From Fodinibius saliphilus (lineage in GTDB: Bacteria; Bacteroidota; Rhodothermia; Balneolales; Balneolaceae), in the NCBI RefSeq assembly GCF_005869845.1, contig NZ_VAWF01000003.1:186001-250000 (forward strand): a stretch of DNA of 64,000 nt, in the 5' to 3' direction. Positions within the stretch are counted from its first letter, which is position 1. Each line of letters starts with the position of its first letter. This document shows positions 55,942 to 64,000 of this stretch, piece by piece. A program made the position numbers and the translations under genes. The notes under the pieces were generated by a model, which searched no databases, was not told the origin of the DNA, and saw only the letters and a program-made list of their open reading frames with translations.

Positions 55942-56063
55942 TGAGATGAAAACTTGTACTTCTGAGAAGCAGCAAGCTATTTCAGAATGAACTTGTCATA
56001 TTCAGCTCCTTTCAGGATCTTTATAGCTAAACGAAACTAGATTGTGCACCGTTAGATAAAACT

Positions 56064-56639
56064 ATGGCTACTATAAATATCAAAAATATGGTGTGCGACC
56101 GTTGTATTACGGCAGTAGAAGAGCTCTTCGAAGAGCTGGGGTATGATGTTCGGGCTGTGGAGCTTGGCAAAGTAGATGTTGCTGAAACCCCGGGCGAAGA
56201 GCAGTTAGAAACAATAGCCACACAGCTTAGAGAGAAAGGCTTTGAGCTTATACAAGAGAAAAAAGATAAGCTGGTAGAGGAAATAAAAGCTAAACTCATA
56301 GCTTATTTGCAGATTCTTGAGAAAGAAGATGATCCGCCTAAACTTTCAGAATACCTTTCTGAGAGCATGCACCGTAATTATAGTTATTTGAGTAACCGGT
56401 TTTCAAGTGAAACGGACCTGACTATTGAACGTTACTTAATACAATTAAAAATTGAGCGGGTTAAGGAGTTAGTCAGCTATCAAGAGTTAACACTAAGTGA
56501 GATTGCCTGGAAGTTAAACTATAGTAGTGTGCAGTATCTATCTAAGCAGTTCAAAAATGTTACCGGCGAAACGGTAAGTGAATTTCGCACTCATTTGGAT
56601 CGATCCGGACGCCAGTCGTTGGATGCTGTAAGATCATAG
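56064..56639 (+). CDS. HMA-like metal-binding / AraC-type regulator fusion
   Basis: A 191-residue protein. The N-terminal 70 residues form a heavy-metal-associated-type domain with Cys11-x-x-Cys14 (NMVCDRCI). The C-terminal about 100 residues are an AraC-type helix-turn-helix (TIERYLIQLKIERVKELV, LTLSEIAWKLNYSSVQYLSKQFKNVTGETVSEFR). It lies 100 bases ahead of copA on the same strand. It is probably a copper-sensing activator in which metal binding is fused to DNA binding. Confidence 0.88.
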   Translation: MATINIKNMVCDRCITAVEELFEELGYDVRAVELGKVDVAETPGEEQLETIATQLREKGFELIQEKKDKLVEEIKAKLIAYLQILEKEDDPPKLSEYLSESMHRNYSYLSNRFSSETDLTIERYLIQLKIERVKELVSYQELTLSEIAWKLNYSSVQYLSKQFKNVTGETVSEFRTHLDRSGRQSLDAVRS

Positions 56640-56739
56640 ATCCAAAAATTTTACACACCTATGTTATTTGATTGTAACACCTAGAGGGTGGGAGTTTGCT
56701 ATCTTTATATCGATCAAAAACTAATAAAGATAGCTTGTC

Positions 56740-58986
56740 ATGAAGAAATCATTGCAGATTGAAGGGATGCACTGCGCCGGATGTGCTAACAGTGTAGAGG
56801 ATGCATTAGCAGAAGTATCCGGGGTTAAAAAGGTTTCAGTAAATCTGGCTACCGAGAAAGCGCTGGTTGAATTTGAAAATGGTTCAATAGATGAGAGTGC
56901 GCTTAAAAAGGCCGTGCAGAGTGCTGGTTATGATATTAAGGAAGACGATGATGTAGCCTCTATTGAAGATTCCGATAATGAAAAGCTGGAACGGGCCTAT
57001 AACAAAATGAAATGGGCCTGGGGATTAACAATACCCATTATGCTGTGGATGCTCCCCGAAATGATTTGGGATACAACCGTGGGGGGAGAAGCGCTATACC
57101 ATGCGATAATGGTTGCCCTCTCTGCAGGTGTTATCTTTTATCCCGGTTTGGAAACACTGAAAGGGGCATGGAAGTCGACCTTGAATGCCGCACCCAACAT
57201 GGATGTACTGATTGCCATGGGGAGTTTATCTGCACTGGCTACCGGGTTAGTAGCATTACTTCATGCTTTCGGAATGGCACCGCCCTTTCACAGTTTTGCC
57301 GGTATTGCCGGTATGATTATGGCCTTTCACTTAACAGGAAGATATGTTGAAACCAAGGCAAAAGGACGAGCTTCAGAAGCTATTAAAAAGTTGATGACTC
57401 TGGAAGCCAAAGAAGCTCGTATCATCCGTAATGGTAAAGAGATGACGGTCTCGGTAAGAGATCTTAATGTAGATGATGTGATGATTGTACGTCCGGGGGA
57501 AAAGATTCCGACAGACGGCAATGTTATTGATGGTGAAAGCCGAGTGGATGAATCTATTGCTACCGGAGAATCGATGCCGGTAAAAAAGGTGAAAGGTGAT
57601 GAAGTGATTGGAGGAACTATCAATCAAAATGGCACCATGAAGGTGCAGGCTACGAAAGTGGGCGAACAAACATTTTTGAGTCAGGTTATTCGGATGGTTG
57701 AAGAGGCACAAGGCTCCAAAGTACCCATACAGGAGTTTGCCGATAGAATTACAGCTATTTTTGTGCCGGTGATCTTGGTTCTGGCGGCAGTAACCTGGGC
57801 AGCCTGGATGATATTCCCCGATTTCTTCCATCAAATAGCGGTTTGGGGAGCTGGTTTTATACCATGGATAAATCCGGCTATGGGGGATGTAGCCTTGGCG
57901 TTTTATGCAGCCATTGCAGTACTGGTAATTGCTTGTCCGTGTGCGTTGGGATTGGCAACACCTACTGCTCTTATGGTTGGCACGGGCCTTGGTGCTGAAA
58001 ACGGTATTCTTATTCGCCAAGGCAAGGCGGTGGAGATTCTGCGCGAGATAGATACTGTTATTCTTGATAAAACAGGTACTATTACAGAGGGTAAGCCTTC
58101 TGTAACCGATGTTGTTGCCTATATAGATGAAGATAAGCTTCTTAAATATGCAGCTTCAGCCGAAAATAGGTCTGAACATCCTATAGGAGAGGCTATTGTA
58201 ACTTATGCGAAATCGGAAGGATATGAACTGCTTGGCTCTACCGCTTTTGAGGCCGTAACGGGAAAAGGTATCAGGACGAAGGTAAAAGGAGAGAAGGTTT
58301 TGATTGGTAATCAATCTTTTATGGAAGAAGCTAATATCAGTATTCCTACAGACTATTCCGAGCAAGTGGTTGCTCTAGAGAATGAAGCAAAGACAACGGT
58401 TCTTGTTGCGATTGAAGGAGAGTTTGCTGGAATCCTGTCAGTAGCTGATCCTATTAAAAATGATAGCCAGCAAGCGATCTCCACGTTTAAAGATATGGGC
58501 TTAGAACCAATAATAATTACAGGTGACAATAAGAGAACGGCCAAAGCAGTAGCGCAAAAGGTAGGCATCGAAAAAGTTATTGCCGGTGTGTTACCGGACC
58601 AGAAGTCAGATGAAGTAAAAAAACTTCAGCAGCAAGGCCGAAAGGTGGCCATGATAGGAGATGGAATTAATGATGCTCCGGCTCTTACCCAGGCTGATAT
58701 TGGTATCGCTATTGGCACGGGTACGGATGTGGCAATAGAATCGGGCGATATCGTTTTGGTTCAAGGTGATCTCTCGTCAGTTATACAAGCGATGAAGTTG
58801 AGTCAGGCAACTTTCCGAAAAATAAAGCAAAATCTGTTTTGGGCGTTCTTCTATAATGTAGTAATGATTCCTCTTGCATTACTTGGAATGATGCATCCAT
58901 TGCTGGCAGAAGCGGCCATGGCATTTAGCTCTATCAACGTGGTCTTTAATTCACGTCGTTTACAAAAGGTTGATCTTTCTGCATAG
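56740..58986 (+). CDS. copA: Copper-exporting P1B-type ATPase CopA
   Basis: A 748-residue P-type ATPase. One N-terminal HMA domain with GMHCAGC (Cys12, Cys15), actuator TGES near 275, the membrane metal site Cys399-Pro-Cys401, phosphorylation site DKTGT (Asp443), SEHP (His for nucleotide binding), and the [10 protein letters not shown] hinge. The conserved YN and MxxSS ([12 protein letters not shown]) residues in the last helices mark the Cu+ subgroup (P1B-1). It exports cytosolic Cu+ to the periplasm. Confidence 0.95.
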   Translation: MKKSLQIEGMHCAGCANSVEDALAEVSGVKKVSVNLATEKALVEFENGSIDESALKKAVQSAGYDIKEDDDVASIEDSDNEKLERAYNKMKWAWGLTIPIMLWMLPEMIWDTTVGGEALYHAIMVALSAGVIFYPGLETLKGAWKSTLNAAPNMDVLIAMGSLSALATGLVALLHAFGMAPPFHSFAGIAGMIMAFHLTGRYVETKAKGRASEAIKKLMTLEAKEARIIRNGKEMTVSVRDLNVDDVMIVRPGEKIPTDGNVIDGESRVDESIATGESMPVKKVKGDEVIGGTINQNGTMKVQATKVGEQTFLSQVIRMVEEAQGSKVPIQEFADRITAIFVPVILVLAAVTWAAWMIFPDFFHQIAVWGAGFIPWINPAMGDVALAFYAAIAVLVIACPCALGLATPTALMVGTGLGAENGILIRQGKAVEILREIDTVILDKTGTITEGKPSVTDVVAYIDEDKLLKYAASAENRSEHPIGEAIVTYAKSEGYELLGSTAFEAVTGKGIRTKVKGEKVLIGNQSFMEEANISIPTDYSEQVVALENEAKTTVLVAIEGEFAGILSVADPIKNDSQQAISTFKDMGLEPIIITGDNKRTAKAVAQKVGIEKVIAGVLPDQKSDEVKKLQQQGRKVAMIGDGINDAPALTQADIGIAIGTGTDVAIESGDIVLVQGDLSSVIQAMKLSQATFRKIKQNLFWAFFYNVVMIPLALLGMMHPLLAEAAMAFSSINVVFNSRRLQKVDLSA

Positions 58987-59199
58987 AAGCTGTGGAAAAC
59001 TATGTGTAAAATTAGAATTTTTTAATAAATTAAGAATAATTTGTAACAAAAAGCCTTTTGCTCACTCTTGAATGTATATGCCCAGTAAAAAGGGTATATC
59101 CCTCAATGTGGATAACTTGAAATTGCGAATTTCATTGGTTATTAACCGAGGGGTTCTATAAAGACGGCTAAAAATAATTTAAACTGTGGGGAAGGTTTA
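58987..59199. other. Interval downstream of copA
   Basis: About 210 bases. No clear terminator or gene is seen. A weak AAAAG/CTTTT pairing lies near 59050. Confidence 0.3.
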
Positions 59200-59274
59200 A
59201 TGAAAGATTGGAAGGCATTAATTTTTAAAATAACGGTATTAGTACTTATTAGTATTGTTATGCTAACTGGCTGA
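59200..59274 (+). CDS. Possible small membrane peptide (24 residues)
   Basis: ATG to TGA with a good ribosome binding site (GGGGAAGG, 5 bases upstream). The peptide has a charged start (MKDWKALIFK) and a hydrophobic segment (ITVLVLISIVMLTG). It ends at the point where a lipobox Cys would be expected (LTG, then TGA, one base away from TGC), so it could be a truncated lipoprotein or a genuine small membrane peptide. It precedes the HPt gene by 74 bases. Confidence 0.35.
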   Translation: MKDWKALIFKITVLVLISIVMLTG

Positions 59275-59348
59275 GTCTAATATTTCCCGGGATGGGATAT
59301 TTGAGGCCAAAGTCACGATACTAATAACGCAACTAATCGGAAAATATC

Positions 59349-59705
59349 TTGAGTGAAAATCAGGTTACGGACTTGTCATATCTGCGTGAGATGGCAATGG
59401 GAGATGAAGAGATTGTTAAAGATACGGCTAAAGCTTTTCTGGAAAATATACCCGCTTTAATTTGTCAAATGAATGAGTGCTATGCGAATGAAACATGGCA
59501 AGAACTAAGAAAGTTAGCGCACCAAATAAAATCCAATATGAGTTACATGGGAATGGATGAGGGGCGATCGATTGTGCTTGATATCGAAAACCAGATTAAA
59601 AACAATAACATTTCTAAAAAGCTGGGTGCACAGCTCTCGGAATTTGAGCAGATCTGTAATCATGCTTGTAATGAACTAACTTCGAAGCTGAAAGAACTCA
59701 ATTAA
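59349..59705 (+). CDS. HPt (histidine phosphotransfer) domain protein
   Basis: A 118-residue stand-alone HPt protein. The phosphoacceptor His is in RKLAHQIKSNMSYMGM at about residue 57, with helices before and after as in the four-helix HPt bundle. The start codon is TTG at 59349. It should pass phosphate between a hybrid kinase and a response regulator, neither of which is in this window. Confidence 0.85.
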   Translation: MSENQVTDLSYLREMAMGDEEIVKDTAKAFLENIPALICQMNECYANETWQELRKLAHQIKSNMSYMGMDEGRSIVLDIENQIKNNNISKKLGAQLSEFEQICNHACNELTSKLKELN

Positions 59706-59774
59706 GAATAAGTAAGTAACAATTTTTATAGGGTTACGTACACCTGCAAAATTTAATAAATACAGGTGTATATT

Positions 59775-60092
59775 ATGATAATGTCATTATTGCTAAATGC
59801 TCTTGGGATATTTTTGATAGCCTACTTTTTGAAAGGAGTTAAAATTGAGAGTTTTCTAACAGCTCTTGGTGTGGCTATTGTATTAGGATTGGTAAATACT
59901 TTTGTTAAGCCCATACTGGTATTTTTAACCTTCCCCATAACAATGCTAACTTTCGGATTGTTTCTCTTGGTAATAAATGCACTTATGCTGATGCTGGTAG
60001 ATGCCCTTATAGAAGGAATGGAAATAAAAGGCTTTGGATGGGCTTTACTATTTAGCTTCTTGCTCTCGATTTTAAATTTAGGCTTTTTCTAA
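59775..60092 (+). CDS. Phage holin 4 family-type membrane protein
   Basis: A 105-residue protein with four hydrophobic helices (pattern of PF04020), from MIMSLLLNALGIFLIAYFL to GWALLFSFLLSILNLGFF, including TFVKPILVFLTFPITMLTFGLF, which is typical of the family. Despite the name, these are chromosomal membrane proteins of unknown role, not evidence of phage. A GTG at 59766 is an alternative start. Confidence 0.85.
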   Translation: MIMSLLLNALGIFLIAYFLKGVKIESFLTALGVAIVLGLVNTFVKPILVFLTFPITMLTFGLFLLVINALMLMLVDALIEGMEIKGFGWALLFSFLLSILNLGFF

Positions 60093-60695
60093 TTAAGCCA
60101 CATTCACACTGTCGGATGTAACGGTGCCGCCACTGTTTACTTCCAAGGTATACACTTTGGCAGGGGGGAGATTTAATAAAACGATCTTTTCGTTTTGCCC
60201 ATACTTTTCAACTACTTTTTCTTCAAAGTCGCTTTTGAAATCACGAAATTTCACATATTTAAAATAGCTGATATATGCTTCCGGATTACATAGGTTGAGT
60301 TTTTTTTCCCATATTTCACGGGATACCTTTTCCGGCATATTCTCATATGGCAAGCTGGAAAAAATAAAGTCGTACTGATAGTTGGGGTCGAAGTGCAGGA
60401 TGTCGGAATGGTGGGCCTGAACGTTTTGCTGGCGATATTTTGTTTTTACGATTTGAAAAAACTTTTTGTGTATCTCAACAATATCCAACTGATCTTTAGG
60501 GCGTAAATGCTTGATGATTTGCTTGGTTAGCGGGCCCGTACCCGCACCGATTTCTAAGATACGAAGTGGTGAGCAGTCGTTACCGGCAAGTTTTTTTTTG
60601 AGTTGTGAAACCAGATCTTTAGCAAGAAATTTTGAACTGGGAGCAATAGCTCCTACTTGTTTGAGATCTTTAAAAAAGTAAAGCAGATGTTCCAA
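60093..60695 (-). CDS. SAM-dependent methyltransferase (KsgA/PmtA-like fold)
   Basis: A 200-residue class I methyltransferase with motif I ILEIGAGTGPLTKQII, a DIVEIHKKFF acidic residue and the FSSLPYENMP motif in the position of the NxPY/F catalytic loop. The first residues (FFKDLKQVGAIAPSSKFLAKDLV) match phospholipid N-methyltransferase (PmtA-like) or rRNA-dimethylase-like proteins. The start is TTG at 60695 with AGAGG upstream. Convergent with the holin-type gene. Confidence 0.8.
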   Translation of the reverse strand: MEHLLYFFKDLKQVGAIAPSSKFLAKDLVSQLKKKLAGNDCSPLRILEIGAGTGPLTKQIIKHLRPKDQLDIVEIHKKFFQIVKTKYRQQNVQAHHSDILHFDPNYQYDFIFSSLPYENMPEKVSREIWEKKLNLCNPEAYISYFKYVKFRDFKSDFEEKVVEKYGQNEKIVLLNLPPAKVYTLEVNSGGTVTSDSVNVA

Positions 60696-60842
60696 TCAAC
60701 CTCTATTTTTATCATTATTAATTCCTAAAGGTAACAAAGCTAGCGGTTTATGGCTAGCATTGTTATCAATATTTTAATTTTCTTACTTCCATTCGGAAAT
60801 CTGGATTCGTATTTCGAAATCCCGATTAGTTCATAAAATATT

Positions 60843-60887
60843 TTTACATATGCAAGGGTAATTAATTTTGAATCATTCATATGTAAA
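60843..60887. promoter_or_regulatory. Inverted repeat upstream of the zinc metalloprotease gene
   Basis: 10-bp perfect arms TTTACATATG (60843-60852) and CATATGTAAA (60878-60887), separated by 25 bases, about 50 bases before the gene start. It may be an operator. Unclear. Confidence 0.35.
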
Positions 60888-60939
60888 TGTATGCTTCTAA
60901 CTTTTAACAAAAAATAAAATTTAACTTAAATAATCCATT

Positions 60940-63426
60940 ATGAGTTCTAAGATAGTAAAGAGGATTGGTGTTTTGATGTTGGGGCTGGTATTTCTGGCAT
61001 CTTGTGCTACCTCTGAGCAAGTGAAAAGTTCTTCGAAAAGTGATAAGGGCACTAATGGGGCTAAATCCCCCAACGGGCTTAAGCCTTACAGTGAGGTAAT
61101 AACTGATAAAGCCAAAACAGATGAAGGGCTTTTTGATATTCATAAGATTGAGACTGATTATTTTTATGAAATTCCTGATTCATTGCTTAGTCGCGAGATG
61201 TTATTGGTTTCGCGTATTGCTGAAACACAAAATGAGATTGGCTACGGAGGTGAAAAACTGAATACCCAAGTTGTACGTTGGCAAAAGAAGGATGATAAAG
61301 TGTTACTGCGTCATGTTACGTATGAAAATGTAGCGAATGATTCTTTACCGGTTTATGAAGCAGTGAAAAACTCTAACTTTTAGCCTATCATCGCTTCATT
61401 TGATGTTAAATCATTAGGGGAAGATTCTTCTGGGGTTGTAATTGAAGTAACGGATCTTTATACCACTGATGTGCCTTCTTTGGGATTACAAAGTAGCCGT
61501 CGCGAGCGATACCGGGTACGCCGATTGGATAGGGATCGTTCATTTATTGAACATATCCACAGTTATCCGCAAAATATTGAGGCCCGAAATTGGATAACCT
61601 ACGAGGCCTCCAAACCGCCATCAAGTTCATCAACGGGAACAATATCTCTTGAAGTTAACCACAGCATGGTGTTGTTGCCTAAAGATAAAATGGATACCCG
61701 CTCCTATGATAAAAGAGTAGGGTATTTTAGCGTACAACAGACAGATTATGGTACCAATGCACACAAGGCTAAAAATAAACAATATGTTACGCGCTATAAA
61801 TTGGTACCCAAAGATAAAGAGGCCTATTTAAACGGTGAGCTGGTAGAGCCAGTAAACCCTGTCGTATATTATATTGATCCTGCAACACCCGAAAAATGGC
61901 GATCATACCTTAAAGAAGGAGTTGAAATGTGGCAGGAAGCTTTTGAAGCAGCAGGATTTAAAAATGCTATTATTGCTAAAGATCCGCCCTCAGAGGAGGA
62001 AAATCCTGAATGGAATCCGGAAGATGTGCGGTATTCGGTGATCCGTTATTTCGCTTCAGATATTAGAAATGCTTACGGTCCTCATGTTCATGATCCGAGA
62101 ACGGGACAGATTTTAGAGAGTGATATCGGTTGGTACCATAATGTGATGAGCCTGCTTAGAAACTGGTATTTTGTGCAAACAGCCGCAGTAAATCCTGATG
62201 CCCGTACGGTCCATTTCAAAGATGAAGTGATGGGTAAACTCGTTCGTTTCGTTTCGGCACACGAAGTAGGTCACACGCTGGGTCTACCACACAACTGGGG
62301 ATCAAGTTATGCATTCCCTGTCGATTCTTTACGCTCTCCATCTTTTACCTCTACCCATGGTACCGCGCCTTCCATCATGGACTATGCTCGTTTTAATTAC
62401 ATAGCACAGCCCGGCGATGGAGTAGAAAGCTTTGGCCCGGATATTGGACAGTATGATGAGTGGTCTATCAAATGGGGCTATTCTTGGTTCCCAGAAGGGA
62501 TGAGCAAAGAGGAGAAAGAAGCCAAGCTTAATGAATGGACTCGCGAGCGAGCTGACGATCCGGTCTATTTTTATGGACGACAATCGGGCAGTAAAATTGA
62601 TCCCCGTTCGCAAAATGAAGACCTCGGTAATGATGCGATGAAAGCAAGTGAGCTGGGTATTGCTAATCTAAAGCGTATTACTGCGAACTTGGTAGAATGG
62701 ACTAAACAAGAGGGTGAGAATTTTGCCGAACTCGAAGAGCTTTATGGAAGTATTCTCAACCAATGGGGACGATATATGGGCCACGTGACCAAAAATATTG
62801 GTGGGGTCTATGAAAATAATAAGACCTATAGCCAAGAGGGTGCGGTCTATGAGTTTGTTCCTGAAGAGAAGCAGCAACGTGCTATGGATTTCCTTATTGA
62901 TTACGGATTCCATACTCCTGGTTGGGTCCTGGATAGTGATATACTGGATCGCATTAACCAATCAACCGTTGTTGATAATATGCGAGATGCACAGGTGGGT
63001 GTCCTTAATGAGGTCACTGATCCACAGCGTATTGCCCGTCTTATAGAGTTTGATGCACGTTCTGCTGATGATACCTATAATGCTTTTGAGATGATGGATG
63101 ATCTGAGGAATGGTATCTGGAGTGAGCTAAATGATCATGATGTGATCGATGTTTATCGTCGTAATCTGCAACGAGCTTATATCGAACGTATGGAGCACTT
63201 AATGACAGAAGAGTTGCCAAGTATTCCTGAGGCTTTTAAGGAGTTCATAGGCTGGACTGATGTTAATGTAAGTCAGTCGGATATTCGCCCTGTTGTTCGT
63301 AACCAGCTTGAGCTGCTTCTTGATGATGTTCAAGGTACAAAGAGGAGAGTTCGTGATCGTGCTACAAGGGTGCATCTGAATGATGTGGAAGTACGTATTG
63401 AAAATATTCTTAACCCTGATGATTAA
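60940..63426 (+). pseudogene. Zinc-dependent metalloprotease lipoprotein with one in-frame amber codon
   Basis: One continuous frame of 829 codons, broken only by TAG at codon 148 (61381-61383). It begins with a lipoprotein signal (LASC lipobox) and has the zinc motif FVSAHEVGHTLGLPHNWG (HExxHxxGxxH, metzincin-like). The C-terminal extension of about 450 residues is helical. The segment around the stop reads NSNF-stop-PIIASFDV, where a Glu or Gln codon is expected. The second part alone (651 residues from 61474) lacks the signal. Either a one-base nonsense mutation, a readthrough gene, or a sequence error. The family is of secreted DUF5117/DUF4953-type zinc proteases. Confidence 0.85.
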
Positions 63427-63468
63427 AATAAATTTGCTTAAAACAGCGAAATACATTTTCTAATAGTA

Positions 63469-63498
63469 TAAAGCCCCGGCAATAGTCGGGGCTTTTTT
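63469..63498 (+). terminator. Terminator of the metalloprotease gene
   Basis: 9-bp stem AAAGCCCCG/CGGGGCTTT (63470-63478 with 63487-63495) with an 8-base loop, followed by T. It lies 43 bases past the stop codon. Confidence 0.85.
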
Positions 63499-63603
63499 GT
63501 AAGAACAACATTTTTTTACATCCTGCTCTTGCAAATCGGTTTTGCATTCAATAGCATAAGGAATTGGGAAACAGTAATTATTTAAAAATGAAATTGAGGT
63601 TAT

Positions 63604-64000
63604 ATGAAAGCTTCTTTTGTACAAAAGGGAATAGGTAGGATCACGTTGATAGCGTTTGTGACGTTTTTTCTTACTGCCGTAGCCGGTGCTCAAAATCTTG
63701 ATATGGAAAAATTTAAAGATATGGAGCCACGGAATATCGGTCCGGCAGGTATGAGTGGGCGAATTACAGCAATCGATGTGGTAACTGAAAATCCTGATAT
63801 TATATACAGTGGTGCTGCTTCAGGTGGATTGTGGAAATCTGAAAGTGGGGGAGTCGATTGGGAACCTGTTTTTGATGACCAAGAGGTACACTCTATTGGC
63901 GCTATTGATATCTACCAAAAGAATCCCAGTATTGTTTGGGTGGGTACTGGAGAAGGGAACCCCCGAAACAGTGCAACGATGGGAGGTGGCGTCTATAGAA
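63604..64000 (+). CDS. Secreted BNR/VPS10-sortilin-like repeat protein (partial)
   Basis: Starts at 63604 with a signal peptide (ending AVAGAQ) and continues past the right edge of the window. The visible 132 residues contain the propeller repeats of this family: NIGPAGMSGRITAIDVV, IYSGAASGGLWKSESGG and WVGTGEGNPRNSATMGGGVY. Such proteins are large exported beta-propellers, often annotated as glycosyl hydrolase-like or sortilin-like, of uncertain activity. The 3' end is not seen. Confidence 0.88.
   Translation, partial: MKASFVQKGIGRITLIAFVTFFLTAVAGAQNLDMEKFKDMEPRNIGPAGMSGRITAIDVVTENPDIIYSGAASGGLWKSESGGVDWEPVFDDQEVHSIGAIDIYQKNPSIVWVGTGEGNPRNSATMGGGVYR

Noticed and set aside
55965-56040. Third copy of the dcw REP-like repeat
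   Set aside because: It has TTTCAG and CAGGATCTTTA fragments but no convincing inverted arms. Too degenerate to call.
57373-58020. 215-codon open frame antisense to copA
   Set aside because: Composition (many His, Tyr, Asn, Arg) is that of a reverse-strand shadow, and copA is intact on the other strand.
59775-60092. Prophage evidence from a holin-named gene
   Set aside because: This family is widespread in chromosomes and no other phage gene is nearby.

Overview
The window looks like chromosome of a Gram-negative bacterium of the Bacteroidota/Balneolota/Rhodothermota group, most likely a Balneolales-type organism. This is inferred from protein style (secreted S9, M1 and S41 peptidases, DUF3127, a GlmU-like nucleotidyltransferase, a BNR/VPS10-type protein), promoters of TTTG/TAnnTTTG type, and a lack of strict Shine-Dalgarno use. 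No search was run, so the placement is tentative.

Layout. 1-3.1 kb: a broken remnant and a secreted S9 peptidase. 3.3-18.9 kb: a complete minus-strand division and cell wall (dcw) cluster, mraZ-rsmH-ftsL-ftsI-murE-mraY-murD-ftsW-murG-murC-ftsQ-ftsA-ftsZ, with a promoter and a textbook triple MraZ box in front and a strong terminator behind ftsZ. murF and ddl are absent from the cluster. Palindromic repeats sit in three of its gene junctions. 19.5-25.8 kb: a carbonic anhydrase, then the methionine operon metY-metX-thrA. The operon has a double-attenuated leader: a Cys/Met-rich leader peptide with its own terminator, followed by a SAM-I riboswitch with a second terminator. This is the most interesting structure in the window. 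26-39.6 kb: housekeeping and envelope genes (LOV-like PAS histidine kinase, M1 peptidase, era, pdxJ, NlpC/P60 lipoprotein, amidohydrolase, outer-membrane-like protein, prolyl oligopeptidase, APH-like/P-loop kinase fusion).

39.6-46.3 kb is an accessory, decaying region: a beta-helix lipoprotein with an in-frame stop, gene fragments, small lipoproteins, a 48-residue Cys-rich protein, and an internally deleted IS110/IS1111 transposase with a structured non-coding flank. 46.3-50.4 kb: EVE and ABM-domain genes divergent from a MarR regulator with two palindromic operators 22 bp apart, an S41 peptidase, and tRNA-Leu(CAG). 50.6-60.7 kb: cold-shock protein, SLC13 transporter, GlmU-like protein divergent from glmS, a copper pair (HMA-AraC fusion regulator and CopA), an HPt protein, a holin-4-type membrane protein and a methyltransferase. 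60.9-64 kb: a large zinc metalloprotease interrupted by one in-frame amber codon, and the start of a BNR/VPS10-like secreted protein that runs off the right edge.

Coordinates and motifs were read by eye from the sequence. Functional names rest on recognised family motifs.
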